A stretch of DNA of 64,000 bases, taken from Oenanthe sinensis (lineage: Eukaryota > Streptophyta > Magnoliopsida > Apiales > Apiaceae). The stretch covers positions 37,920,201 through 37,984,200 of the forward strand of contig CM053802.1 of assembly GCA_028671895.1 (NCBI GenBank), given 5' to 3'. Position numbers and translations under genes: made by a program. Below the pieces are notes generated by a model, which saw only the letters and a list, made by a program, of their open reading frames with translations, was not told the origin of the DNA and did not search any database. Positions 22,958 to 34,398 of the stretch are shown piece after piece; within the stretch, counting starts at the first letter, position 1; every line of letters starts with the position of its first letter.

Positions 22958-25136
22958 TACTTGCGAAACGTTTTAATTCGGTTATGTGCTTAACAGTTTT
23001 TGATATATAAGCATGTATGCGATCTATCATGATTTTATATTGATACAATATGTATATGTTTATATATATTATGAATATATGATATTTATATGATATATAA
23101 TCATGTGATGATTATGTGTGTTGATGTATGTATATGATACATGTTTGTTCTTATTATGGGAATCGTATTCGATACGAATTCTGAAACGGCTGCCGTTGAT
23201 TTTCTGAAATCTGTGTCCGTTGTCCGATTTTTGCAAATGATATGTGTTTTCTGACTGGAATCGGGTCACTGAGCAATACTGACAAAGTCAGATCTGCGTC
23301 TGTAAGCCATTAGATGTCTTTACAGCCTCCAAAACGGTGATTTATGATTTTTTGAAAATTATTTGATTTTCTAAAATTTTGAGTATATGTATGTATATAT
23401 TATGAATATATGATATTCATGTAATGTATAATCATATGATGATTGTATGTATCTCTGTGTATGTATATATGATATATGCTTGTTCTTGTTATGAGAATGG
23501 TATATGATACGATTTCTGAAACACCGTCAGATTTGGAGAAATTTGACTGCTGTATCCGATTTTCGTAAACGGTATGTGTTTTCTGACTGGAATCGGGCCA
23601 ATGAACAAAACTGATAGCCAAGCTATCACCGACGAGTCTGTAAGGCGTTTGACGTCGTTAAGGACCTCGAAATAGCGATTTATTGTCTTCAGAAATCTGT
23701 TTTTAATTTTCTGAAATTTCGAAATTTGTTATATATGATTATATGATATGATTATATAATATGAGATATATTATATGTGTTATATGATAGCATGGTAGAT
23801 GGTTATGGCCTAAAGACCCATAGGATAGTGGTTTTGATTTATGGTTTTGGTTTCTAAATACGACTTACATGTCGTTTATTCATTGTAATTTAATTATCTC
23901 GAATGTAACTCGAGTTCTTCTTGTAATTTCATTAGAATAGTTTTATTTTTATAATTCAATGTAATTATCAATGAAGACTTGCAAGCAAGGAGGCGATCCA
24001 AAAGGGGATGATGGAGCAATGAAGAAAGAAGACATGTAATAGATAGTATTTTTAAAACCACCATAGACTGACCTTGATATTTCCATTAGCTTGGAAATAT
24101 CATATAGGATGGGGCCATAACCAAACACGTTTAATTTACGCACATTACATATATGTATATGATTGCATGTATTGGTATGTATGCGTAGATATAATTGAGA
24201 TGCATGCTTAATATTGATTAATCATGTATGTATTAGATACGACACCCATGCCATGTTTGCTTAAACAAGATAAAATCTGTAACGATTCAAGATTTTAAAA
24301 TTAACAAACGATCATGAGATTCTTGTGTTTATGAAATATGGATTTTTAAAACACGGAATTAAATATGGATTTTTGATATCTATAATTGGGATTTTGTGAC
24401 AAAAGCGGATATGCGTATTCGTAAGGTTGATGGGCTTTAAGTGTGACCATTGGTATCCTCCATCTACCTGGGAAATGAACAATTTAAGATGTCGATTTGA
24501 AATATTTGGTTCAAGGAAAAATTGAGGATCTCTTTATGATGTGATCATGATCGTTATAAATTTTCTAAAACCCCTTAACAAAATATTAAGTTTTACTCGG
24601 ATGCTTTCCAATGAATGAACACTCATCGAATCCTAGATCGATAAGGGGAAGGACTGTCAGTGGCAGGGGACTCCTATCTATCGTGGTGAGATGCGACGAA
24701 TATAAATGGTTATATTCGGCCGTTGTATCATTGGGTCTAACTTAACTGAGTCGTCATAATAAGTGAAAATAAACGGTTATATTCAACTATTATGAACTTA
24801 GAAGCATAGAGTTTGGTTAAAAGTCTATTAGATAGATAAGATCAATCGTTGTTCACCAAACTATCCAAGAATTATATATGATATAATTGACAACTGTTGT
24901 CTACCTAAATAATCATTTTCTAAGGACTTCCAGTGGTTGACTTAGGACATGACGAAATATGGATCTTGGCTCACTAGAAAGAATTATGGGATATACTTTC
25001 CAAATTAATAGTAAGGGCTATTAGTTTGTTAAAAATAGTGGGAGGTATATGATGATATACCATAATCACTTAAACATAATTAATATTAAATTTGCAACCT
25101 AGTTTATTTTATGCACTTTAATATTATTGATATCAA
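22958..25136 (+). other. 5' leader of B-2
   Basis: Two imperfect tandem units of about 332 bp (for example CTGACTGGAATCGGG at 23251 and 23583), the 22-codon small frame at 23971-24039, and the hairpin CGAATATAA / TTATATTCG with ATGG loop at 24697-24718. From about 24360 to 25060 it matches the leader of element A closely, in contrast with B-3. Confidence 0.8.
23971..24039 (+). CDS. 22-codon leader ORF of B-2
   Basis: Begins MKTCKQGG and ends KKEDM; counterpart of the frames in B-1 (6666-6734) and B-3 (52440-52508). Conserved in length and frame in three copies, deleted in B-4. It may be only a by-product of recent common descent. Confidence 0.3.
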   Translation: MKTCKQGGDPKGDDGAMKKEDM

Positions 25137-28100
25137 ATGATTAACACAAACAACTTCTCTATGCGATCAGTTCTTGAGAAGGACAAGTTGACGAGAATAT
25201 ATTTCCTTGACTGACATAGGAGCTTGAGGATCGTCCTCGGGCACCACGATATTAGTCAAATCTCTTCCCCTCCTCTTAAACTTGAGAATGTAACATGTGC
25301 AAATCATAGTGCTTATTGGAAGCAAATTGATGTTGCGACTGATGTTTCATGTCTCATGCTCGCAAATATATGTGCTGAGCTTAAGAAGCAATACGAGCAT
25401 ATAGATGCTTATGAGACGATTGAGCACAAGATATATTTGAAAGGGCACTATACACGTACAAGTAGGGAGAGTGAGACCCGGTTACACCACATGTTCTAAA
25501 GATTATAGGGTATAATGAGTACCTTTGATATTTTGGGTTTCTAGATTGGTCTAGAGACAGTTAGATTTGATCTTACAATCTTTGGACAAATCTTATTTTG
25601 TTATGAACAATAAAGTGAATAAGATTGGTAAAACACCCATTGAGTTGCTAAGCATGTTGAGAACTGCTGAAAGCAATATGATAAATGCATGAACTACTAC
25701 TATATTGATGGTAAACATAGGGAATGCAAAAGAGAAAGGAAAATGGAAAGGCAAGGAGAAGATTTGATCTAGTTCCGTTGTCAAACCAAAGTCCAATCCC
25801 TAAAGCAGACTCTAAAGTCTGAATGAGGTGTTGATAAAGAAGACGATTATCGCTTCTGTGGAAAATTGGGAGGCTGGAAACTAAACTGTCATGCTTAATT
25901 GGAAGATCGGAAGATGATGATCAATAAGGGTCAAGCTTAAGGTATCGGGTTGGAATTGGAGTAAAGATAGTTGCTCTGGTTCGAGGAACTCGTTACTTAA
26001 TTTTTGGCCTATAAGGAAAATTTAGAACTTAATAATTGTTATAGCGTGCTTGCAATTGGCAGAGACATTATTTCAGTTTCTTGTTTGGACAAGAAAGGCT
26101 TTTTCATTTTATAACAATAGTTGTTTATTCTATTTTGATGATGAGCCTTATAATGTTGTACATCTAATTAACAATTTATATGTTCTAAAGTGACTCAAAT
26201 CAAATATTACCTTTGGCACTGTTGTTGAGGCCGTATTAATAAGAAACGCATTTTCAGAATACATAAGGATGCATTCATGGATAAGTTTGATTATGAACCA
26301 TACAAAAGGATGTGAATCTTGGTTTATTTGGTAAAATGACTAAAGCTCCTTTTACCGGACATGGTGAAGGGATCATTGAATGGGTATGACTTATACATAG
26401 TGATGTATGTGGTCATATGTGTACGATGACAAAAGGTAGATTTTATTAACTTCATAAAATTTACTAATTATTTTAGTAGATACGGATATATGTATCTTTT
26501 GAAGAACTAATCCGAATCATTTGAAAAGTTCAAAGACTATAAAGATGAAGTAGAAAATATCAAAGAAAAGTTTTTTGATAGGAGAGATCACACCTTGTTG
26601 GACATGGTGCGATCAATGTTGAGTCAATGAATCTTCCAATTAGTTTCTGGGGTTGCACCCTGGAAACGGCTCCACATACACTTAACTGTGTTCCTACTAA
26701 ATTGGTTCAAAAGACTCCTTATGAGATATGGACTGAGCAACGTCACAGCATGTCATTTATAAAATTTTGGGGATCTGAAGCGTTTGTGAAACGTCTAATC
26801 TCTGACAAGCTAGGACCAAAATCAGATAAATGTAATTTTGTGGAATACCCAACTGAAACAAGGGGTTATTCTTTCTATAATCCTTCCGAGAACAAAGTGT
26901 TTGTTGCTCGAACTGCTGAGAGACAGTGGGAGGATAATAGATCTCAATGAAGTTTGAGACCCACATGATAACGTTGAACCAGTGGAGGAACCTGAGTAGA
27001 ATATACAAGAAAAATAATACTGCTCAAGAAACACAGGTGTTCGTAGGTTTAGTAGGATTCGCCATGAGCCCGAGAGATAATATGGATTTCTCTTGACTCA
27101 AGATGGTGATGTGATGCTTGTGGATGAAGATGAGCCTCTCACCTACCTAGATACTATAAACACTCCAGATTCTAAGAGATGGCTGGATGCCATTAAATCT
27201 GAGATGGAATCCATGTATACTAATCAAGTATGGACTTTGGTTGATCCACCTGAAGGGGTAAAACCTATAGGGTGCAAGTGGGTTTTCAAGAAGAAGACCG
27301 ACATGGATGCTAATGTACAGACCTATAAGGCACGATTGGTGGCAAAAGGTTTCAAGAAAATTCATGGTATTGACTATGATGAGACCTTTTCGCCAGTTGT
27401 TATGGTCATGTCCATCAGGATTTTGCTTGCTATAGCTGCTTACTATGACTATGAAATCTGGCAAATGGATGTCAAAACCGCTTTCTTAAATGAGAGCCTT
27501 GAAGAAGATATGGATGTGTACATGACACACCCTAAGGGTTTTGTTGATCTAAAGGATGCTGGAAATGTATGTAAGTTGCGTCGATCCATTTATGGATTAA
27601 AGCAGGCCTCGAGGAGATGGAACATTTATTTTCATGAAACAGTAAAAAAGAGTTTGACTTTATTCAGAATGAAGATGAAACTTGTGTTTACAAGAAGTTT
27701 AGTGGGAGCCATGTGGCATTCCTAGTATTATATGTTGATGACATATTACTAATAGGGAATGACATTCCTTCTCTACAGATTGTGAAGACTTGGTTGAGAA
27801 ATAATTTCTCAATGAAAGACTTAGGCAATGTGACATATATATTAGAGATCGAGATCTATAGAGGTAGATCAAGGTGATTGATCGACCTAATTTAGAGTAC
27901 ATACATTGACAAAGTTTTGCATCGATTTCAAATGCAAAAAGACTAAAATGGATATGTCCCAATGTCTCATGGGATAGTGACCTCAAAATAAAATTTGTCC
28001 TAAATCATTGGATGATAGGGACTGCATGAGTAAAATTCCATATGCGTCAGCAGTTGGTTTTATAATGTATGTAATGATATGTACTTGTCCTGATGTCTCG

Positions 28101-28580
28101 TATGCTTTAACCATGATGAGTAGATACCGATCTAATCCAGGTGAAGGTCATTGGACGACAGTCAAGAATATTCTTAAGTACTTAAAGAGGACTAAAGATT
28201 CATTCTTCTTATATGGAGGAGATGTGAAGCTAGTTGTAAGAGGTTTCAGTGATACTGGTTTCTAGACAGATAACGATAATTTAATGTTTCTGTCTGGCTT
28301 TGTGTTTTATTGCTGGAATGGTTCACAGCACAGACAATTGTTGATTTTACAATAGAACCTGAGTATATTGATGCTTGTGAAGCAGCCAAGGAGGCTGTTT
28401 GGGCATGTACTTAGGAGATATCACCTAATTAATGAGATTAATGATCAAGGAGATATACATATATGTAAAGTGTATACTAATAATAATATTGCAGACACAC
28501 TGACTAAGGCTTTGTCGCAGCAGAAGCACGAAAGTCACACTAGTTCCATGAGTATTGGATACTTGGGTAATTGGCTCTAG
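25137..28580 (+). pseudogene. B-2 gag-pol remnant (Copia polyprotein)
   Basis: ATG at 25137 (MINTNNFSMRSVLEKDK) to GNWL-stop at 28580. The first in-frame stop comes soon after the start. Blocks: gag 25224-25499; zinc knuckle about 25850-25890, with its first Cys changed to Tyr and its His to Gly; integrase 26627-26950; RT 27093-27725, then LYVDDILLIGND in another frame near 27730; RNase H 28008-28265 and 28368-28580. Compared with A the protease DTG region is missing (~25935-25950), the integrase stretch with the second Asp and the Glu is missing (~26555-26590), and the RNase H segment with CDNNGA is missing (~28400-28412). B-1 and B-3 share these lesions. RT is the best preserved domain. Confidence 0.92.
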
Positions 28581-28581
28581 T

Positions 28582-28594
28582 GCAAGTGGGAGAT
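28582..28594 (+). other. Polypurine tract of B-2
   Basis: GCAAGTGGGAGAT immediately before the 3' LTR start TGTTAG at 28595. Confidence 0.85.
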
Positions 28595-28875
28595 TGTTAG
28601 TAATTGTGCTCTAGAGACAATACTTTTTATATTTTAAGGAAAATATTTATTATTAAGGATTATGTTTTATTGATTATTATTTATTTATTATGTTTTATTT
28701 ACTACGTAATAAATTGAAAGCATAATAAATGTCCTTGGAATTTTGATACGTATTATATATCTTTAAGTATGTGACTTAAAAATGAGATTATATGAATAGT
28801 ATCTTATTCCTAAAATTCCCTAGTCGAGTATTATTATTTAAGGACAATAATAATGCACAAAAACTAGTATGTTTC
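28595..28875 (+). repeat. 3' LTR of B-2, left piece
   Basis: First 281 bp of the LTR, near-identical to 21400-21680, broken at ...GTATGTTTC by the 3' LTR terminus of element A. The expected TSD for A is GTTTC (28871-28875); its partner was lost in the deletion at the other end of A. Confidence 0.93.
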
Positions 28876-30418
28876 TGTTGGGTTCCGAGGCATAAAACGC
28901 AGCGGATAAACGTAAATATAACGAAAAATTTCGGAACCCTAACGCAGGATCATGTATAAGATTGGACGGATTATGGTGATAATCGAATCATACCTATTAC
29001 GATCTTGAATGTCACGAACTCAACGGAGATCCTTGCTATCACGACTTGTGTCTTCTTCTCGAAAACACCTCTATGGTATCCACACGAGCACCTTCAAGAG
29101 CGTCTCACGATCTTGATTACGGAGTGGATGTACAAGCAAACCTTTGATAATTCGAATTGTCTTCCTGCCTCTTTGCTGCCTCTTCTAGGGTTTTTCTATC
29201 AAAACGTGTTCTGCCTCTTAACCCTACATTATCTATTTATAATGTTTGGTTAACAGGCCAATAGCAGCAAAACCTAACCCATGTAGGTCTAGGAAAATAA
29301 TAAAACGAATTTTATTATTTAATTAATAACTAAGTCATACTTAATAATTATGGGCAGAAATACAATTCTAATTTGAATTTATATTATCTTAATTAATTAA
29401 GTCTCACTTAATTAATATAATAAAAATTCAAATAATTATCAATTAATTTAAATCTATAATTTAAATTAACTATTCCTCTAAGTGCTCTTTGCGTGTGACC
29501 CTATAGGCTATTATTTAATTGGCAATAATTTTATTCTCCAATAAAATTATAAACAATGAGCGGCATCTAGTAATACATCATTGCTACCCAATTAAACAAT
29601 AATTAAATCGTGATTCGATAAAACCTTTCGTGATTAATGTTTCCGTGTAATATAATCCTTTTAACCATATATATTATAGATTAAACTCGAGGCATGTATT
29701 TAGTCATCCTCTTCAACATTTAATCCGGGTTTACTTGATCCATGAGTAGACTATGAAAACGAATCATTATTTGAGCACGGCCATGCATTTTATAGTCTCA
29801 CTCAATCAAGAGGCCAATAATATCTCTCCTAATTATAGGAGGGTTAAATCCTTTATCTATCATTCATATTTCTCATACGACTCATGATATACCCGATGTC
29901 CACTTTTATCATTACCCGGTCAAAGGTAACTTTTAATGTAGTCAAAGTATATTAATCCTCGTATAAAAATATAATGATCTCAAGTCAGAGGATCATTACA
30001 CCATTATCACTGTGAGTCTTTCTTATGACTTTATTAAACATGAAGAATCTCACTGTGGGTCTGTCCAGTACCATGTACTCCTGCATGTACCTATGTGTTG
30101 ACTTTATTATCCCCATACTTATAACCAATGAGATGTGGTTATCTGTCAAACAACATACTAGTCTATTTATGTATTATTATTGTCCTATAATAATAATACT
30201 CGACTAGGGACATTTAAGAATATGATATATTATATAATCTCAAGTTCAAGTCATGTACTAAACTATACAATGTGTATCATGATTCTAAGGACATTTATTA
30301 TGCTAACAAATATATCGCAGTAATTAAAGTCATAATAAATATGTTTATTGAATAATCAATTGACATAAAGGTTTATCAAAATAAACATTGTATTGCCTCT
30401 AGGGCACCTACACCAACA
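28876..30418 (-). repeat. 3' LTR of element A (1543 bp)
   Basis: TGTTGG...CCAACA ends. It shares blocks with B LTRs: ATGAGCGGCATCTAGTAATA, CCCGGTCAAAGGTAACTTTT, the palindrome at 29393-29415, and a TATA-like TATAAATA (minus, 29234-29241). The U5 inverted repeat GGGTTCCGA / TCGGAACCC is at 28880-28888 and 28931-28939. Confidence 0.93.
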
Positions 30419-30430
30419 ATCTCCCACTTG
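30419..30430 (-). other. Polypurine tract of element A
   Basis: AAGTGGGAGAT on the minus strand between the polyprotein stop and the LTR; same as in the B family. Confidence 0.85.
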
Positions 30431-30432
30431 CA

Positions 30433-33400
30433 CTAGAGCCAATCACCCATGTATCTAATACCCATGGAACTAGTGTGACCGTCGTGCTTCTTCTGCGATA
30501 AGCCTTTGGTCAGTGGGTCTACAATGTTATCATTTGTGTGCACTTTACATATGTGTATGTCACCCCTTTCATTAATCTCTCGAATGAGGTGATATCTCCT
30601 GAGTATGTGTTTGGTTCGGGAGTGAGCTCTAGGTTCTTTAGTCTGTGCAATGGCTCCATTATTATCGCAGTATAGATCAATGGGATCTGCGATCGATGGA
30701 ACCACTCCCAAATCATTAATGAATTTTCGAATCCAAACAGCTTCCTTAGCCGCTTCACAAGCTGCAATGTACTCAGCCTCCATTGTAGAATCATCTACTG
30801 TTTCTTGCTTTGAACTCTTCCAACTTACAGCACCTCCGTTTAGACAAAACACAAAACCAGACTGTGATACAGTATCATCCCTGTCTGTTTGGAAACTTGC
30901 ATCGGTGTAACCTTTTACAACCAGTTTCTCCTCTCCTCCATACACCAAGAATGAATCTTTAGTCCTTTTCAAGTACTTTAGAATATTCTTGACAGCCGTC
31001 CAGTGACCTTCACCGGGATTAGATTGGTATCTGCTCGTCATGCTTAAAGCATACAAAACATCTGGGCGAGTACATACCATTGCATACATGATGGATCCAA
31101 TTGCTGAGGCATATGGAACCTTACTCATGCGGTCCTTGTCATCCAATGATTTCGGACACTGATCTTTAGAGATCGTTATCCCTTGAGATACGGGGACATA
31201 TCCCCTTTTTGCATTTTGCATACCAAAACGATGCAAAACCTTTTCGATGTATGTACTCTGACTTAGACCGATCATCCTTTTAGGTCTATCCCTATAGATC
31301 CTCATTCCTAGAATGTAGGATGCTTCTCCTAAGTCTTTCATAGAGAAGTTGCTCCCTAACCAAATCTTAACAGCCTTGAGAGAAGGTATGTCATTCCCCA
31401 TTAGTAGTATATCATCAACATATAGTACTATGAATGCCACATGGCTCCCACTAACCTTCTTGTAAACACAAGGTTCATCTTCGTTTTGAACAAAGCCATA
31501 CTCCTTGATTGTTTCATCAAAACGGATATTCCATCTCCTAGAGGCTTGCTTCAATCCATAAATGGATCTACGTAATTTACATACCTTGCTAACATTCCTT
31601 GGATCGACAAAACCTTTAGGTTGTGTCATGTACACATCCACATCCTCTTCAAGGATTCCGTTAAGGAAGGCTGTTTTGACATCCATTTGCCAGATTTCAT
31701 AATCATGGAATGCTGCAATAGCAAGCAAAATCCTTATGGACTTGACCATAGCCACTGGTGAGAAAGTCTCATCATAGTCAATACCATGAATTTGTCTGAA
31801 ACCTTTTGCAACCAGCCTTGCTTTATAGGTCTGAACATTTCCATCCATGTCAGTTTTCTTCTTGAAAACCCATTTGCACCCTATGGGTTTTACCCCTTCA
31901 GGTGGATCAACCAAGGTCCATACTCGGTTTTCGTACATGGAATCCATCTCGGATTTCATGGCTTCTAGCCATCTCTTAGAGTCTGGACTGTTCGTAGCAT
32001 CTTGGTATGTGAGAGGCTCATCTTCGTCTATGAGCATCAAATCACCACATTGAGTCAAGAGAAATCCATATCTCTCTGGCTCATGGCGAATTCTACCAGT
32101 TCTACGAACAACCTGTGTTTGTTGAGCATTATCATTATCCTGCTCTTGTTCCACTTCAGGTTCAATGCTATTTTGTGGTTCTCGATCTTCATCGAGGTCT
32201 ATAGTTCTCCCACTGTTTCTTTTGGAAACAAAATCTCTTTCCATGAAAACAGCATCTCGAGCAATGAACACTTTCTGCTCAGTAGGACTATAGAAATAGT
32301 ACGCCTTTGTTTCCTTAGGGTATCCCACAAAATTGCACTCTTCAGATTTAGGTCCAAGCTTGTCAGATACTTGACGCTTCACAAACGCCTTGCATCCCCA
32401 AACTTTCATAAAGCTCATGCCTGACCGTTTCTTCTCCCATATCTCATATGGAGTCTTTTGAACCTTCTTAGTAGGAACACGGTTAAGTGTGAAAGCCGCT
32501 GTTTCTAGAGCATAACCCCAGAAACTAATTGGAAGATCTGCATGACTCATCATCGATCGCACCATGTCCAACAAGGTGCGATTTCTCCTCTCTGAAACTC
32601 CATTCCATTGAGGTGTACCTGGCGGAGTGAGTTGTGATACAATACCACACTCCTTTAAATAATCTTTAAATTCAGTGCTCAAGTATTCTCCTCCACGATC
32701 AGATCGTAAGATTTTAATACTTGCACCTCCGCCAATTTGCTTCTCTACTTCAGCCTTGTATTCTTTGAACTTTTCAAAAGAATCGGATTTATTCTTCATA
32801 AGATATACATATCCATATCTACTGAAATCATCAGTAAATGTTATGAAGTAGTAGTAGCCTCCTCTAGCCATCACACGCATTGGGCCACATACATCACTAT
32901 GTATTAGCTCCAAACGTTCAGTGGCCCTTTGACCCTTACCAGTGAAAGGGGCTTTAGTCATTTTACCAAGCAAACAAGATTCGCATTCTTGGTATGATTC
33001 AAAATCAAACTTATCCAAATATCCATCCTTATGTAATTTGGATATGCGTTTCTCATTTATATGGCCTAGACGACAATGCAAGAGGTATGTTTGATTTGAG
33101 TCATTAACTTTAAGTCGTTTGTTTTCTATATTACAGACAGGATTATCTAAGTCAAGAACATATAAACCATTAAACAAACGCGCAACACCATAGGTTAAAT
33201 CATTCAAAGCAAAAGAGCAACTGTTGTCCTTTATTGTAAACGAAAAACCTTTCTTGTCCAAACAAGAAACAGAAATAATGTTTCTGCGAATTGCAGGCAC
33301 GTAATAACAATTCTCCAGTTCTAAAACTAGCCCAGAGGGCAAAGATAAATAATAGGTTCCTACAGCTAAAGCAGCAACTCTTGCTCCGTTGCCAACTCGT

Positions 33401-34398
33401 AGGTCCATTTCTCCTTTAGCCAATGTCCTACTTCTCTGCATTTCCTGCACATTTATACAAATGTGAGAAGCACATCCGGTATCCAATACCCAAGATGTAG
33501 AAATAGACAGATTGACTTCTATAACATATATACCTGAATTAGAAGCTTGCTCAGCCCTCTTCTTCTTCAGATCCTCCAAGTAAACTGAACAGTTTCTCTT
33601 CCAGTGACCAGTTTTCTTACAGTAGTGACATTCACGCTTAGCGACCCCACCTTTAGGCTTTAAAGCCTGTTTAGGACCTGACTTTGGCTTGGGTGTAGAA
33701 TCAGAACCTGTCTTCTTCTTACCCTTCCACTTGCCTTTCCCTTTGGCCTTACCTTTATTGCCCACCATCAGTATGGGAGCGGGTTCAGCCGTCTTCATGT
33801 TGGTCTCATATGTTCTCAACATAGCCAACAATTCAGTAGGTGTTTTGTCAAATTCATTCATATTGTAGTTCATAACAAACTGAGTGAATTTGTTGTTCAA
33901 AGAATTCAAGATTAGGTCAATACCAGTTTCCGGACCAATCGGGAAACCCAAAGTATCAAGATACTCAATGTAACCAATCATCTTCAGAACATGTGGGCCA
34001 ACTGGTTCACTTGCCCCTTGTTTGCAGTTAAAGAGTGACTTGCTCGTGTTGAACCTTTCTTGACGAGTTTGGCTTGCAAACATGCTTTGCAAGTGCTCAT
34101 TGATAGTATATGCATCCATATGCACATGTTGTCTTTGAAGCTCAGCACTCATAGTTGCCAACATAAGACATGCAACATCAGTTGCATCATTCTCATCCTT
34201 TGTGTGGGCTGCTCGTTCCTCAACAGTAGCGCCCTCAGGAAGGGGACCTGCCGGAGGAATATCAATGACATGAAGCTTGCGCTCCTGCCTGAGGACAATC
34301 CTCAAATTCCTCTGCCAGTCTAGGAAGTTGTTTCCTCCTGTCAGCTTATCCTTCTCAAGGACAGATCGTACGGATAGTGTGTTTGTATTGTTTGTCAT
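30433..34398 (-). CDS. Intact Copia Gag-Pol polyprotein (element A)
   Basis: One uninterrupted frame of 1322 codons from the ATG at 34398 (MTNNTNTLSVRSVLEKDK). The frame stays open 28 codons further up, to 34482, but the downstream Met aligns with the B copies and is chosen. Residues are counted from 34482: gag 29-240; zinc knuckle CHYCKKTGHWKRNC 285-298; protease LDTG at 333-336; integrase zinc finger H469/H474 and C500/C503, catalytic D530, D595, E631 (DX64DX35E); RT with QMDVKTAFLN 932-941 and YVDD 1021-1024; RNase H D1194, E1235, D1273. All expected motifs are present. It would make the capsid, process itself, reverse-transcribe RNA in cytoplasmic particles and integrate the cDNA in the nucleus. 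It is the only complete enzyme set in the window. Whether it is expressed is unknown, as its 5' LTR is gone. Confidence 0.96.
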   Translation of the reverse strand: MTNNTNTLSVRSVLEKDKLTGGNNFLDWQRNLRIVLRQERKLHVIDIPPAGPLPEGATVEERAAHTKDENDATDVACLMLATMSAELQRQHVHMDAYTINEHLQSMFASQTRQERFNTSKSLFNCKQGASEPVGPHVLKMIGYIEYLDTLGFPIGPETGIDLILNSLNNKFTQFVMNYNMNEFDKTPTELLAMLRTYETNMKTAEPAPILMVGNKGKAKGKGKWKGKKKTGSDSTPKPKSGPKQALKPKGGVAKRECHYCKKTGHWKRNCSVYLEDLKKKRAEQASNSGIYVIEVNLSISTSWVLDTGCASHICINVQEMQRSRTLAKGEMDLRVGNGARVAALAVGTYYLSLPSGLVLELENCYYVPAIRRNIISVSCLDKKGFSFTIKDNSCSFALNDLTYGVARLFNGLYVLDLDNPVCNIENKRLKVNDSNQTYLLHCRLGHINEKRISKLHKDGYLDKFDFESYQECESCLLGKMTKAPFTGKGQRATERLELIHSDVCGPMRVMARGGYYYFITFTDDFSRYGYVYLMKNKSDSFEKFKEYKAEVEKQIGGGASIKILRSDRGGEYLSTEFKDYLKECGIVSQLTPPGTPQWNGVSERRNRTLLDMVRSMMSHADLPISFWGYALETAAFTLNRVPTKKVQKTPYEIWEKKRSGMSFMKVWGCKAFVKRQVSDKLGPKSEECNFVGYPKETKAYYFYSPTEQKVFIARDAVFMERDFVSKRNSGRTIDLDEDREPQNSIEPEVEQEQDNDNAQQTQVVRRTGRIRHEPERYGFLLTQCGDLMLIDEDEPLTYQDATNSPDSKRWLEAMKSEMDSMYENRVWTLVDPPEGVKPIGCKWVFKKKTDMDGNVQTYKARLVAKGFRQIHGIDYDETFSPVAMVKSIRILLAIAAFHDYEIWQMDVKTAFLNGILEEDVDVYMTQPKGFVDPRNVSKVCKLRRSIYGLKQASRRWNIRFDETIKEYGFVQNEDEPCVYKKVSGSHVAFIVLYVDDILLMGNDIPSLKAVKIWLGSNFSMKDLGEASYILGMRIYRDRPKRMIGLSQSTYIEKVLHRFGMQNAKRGYVPVSQGITISKDQCPKSLDDKDRMSKVPYASAIGSIMYAMVCTRPDVLYALSMTSRYQSNPGEGHWTAVKNILKYLKRTKDSFLVYGGEEKLVVKGYTDASFQTDRDDTVSQSGFVFCLNGGAVSWKSSKQETVDDSTMEAEYIAACEAAKEAVWIRKFINDLGVVPSIADPIDLYCDNNGAIAQTKEPRAHSRTKHILRRYHLIREINERGDIHICKVHTNDNIVDPLTKGLSQKKHDGHTSSMGIRYMGDWL

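Noticed and set aside
29005..29253. 82-codon plus-strand frame
   Set aside because: Inside the A 3' LTR, antisense to the element; the matching A-2 region (58000-58243) does not keep the frame.
32002..32424. 140-codon plus-strand frame, repeated at 60910-61332
   Set aside because: Antisense shadow of the A integrase/linker region, present only because A and A-2 are near-identical.
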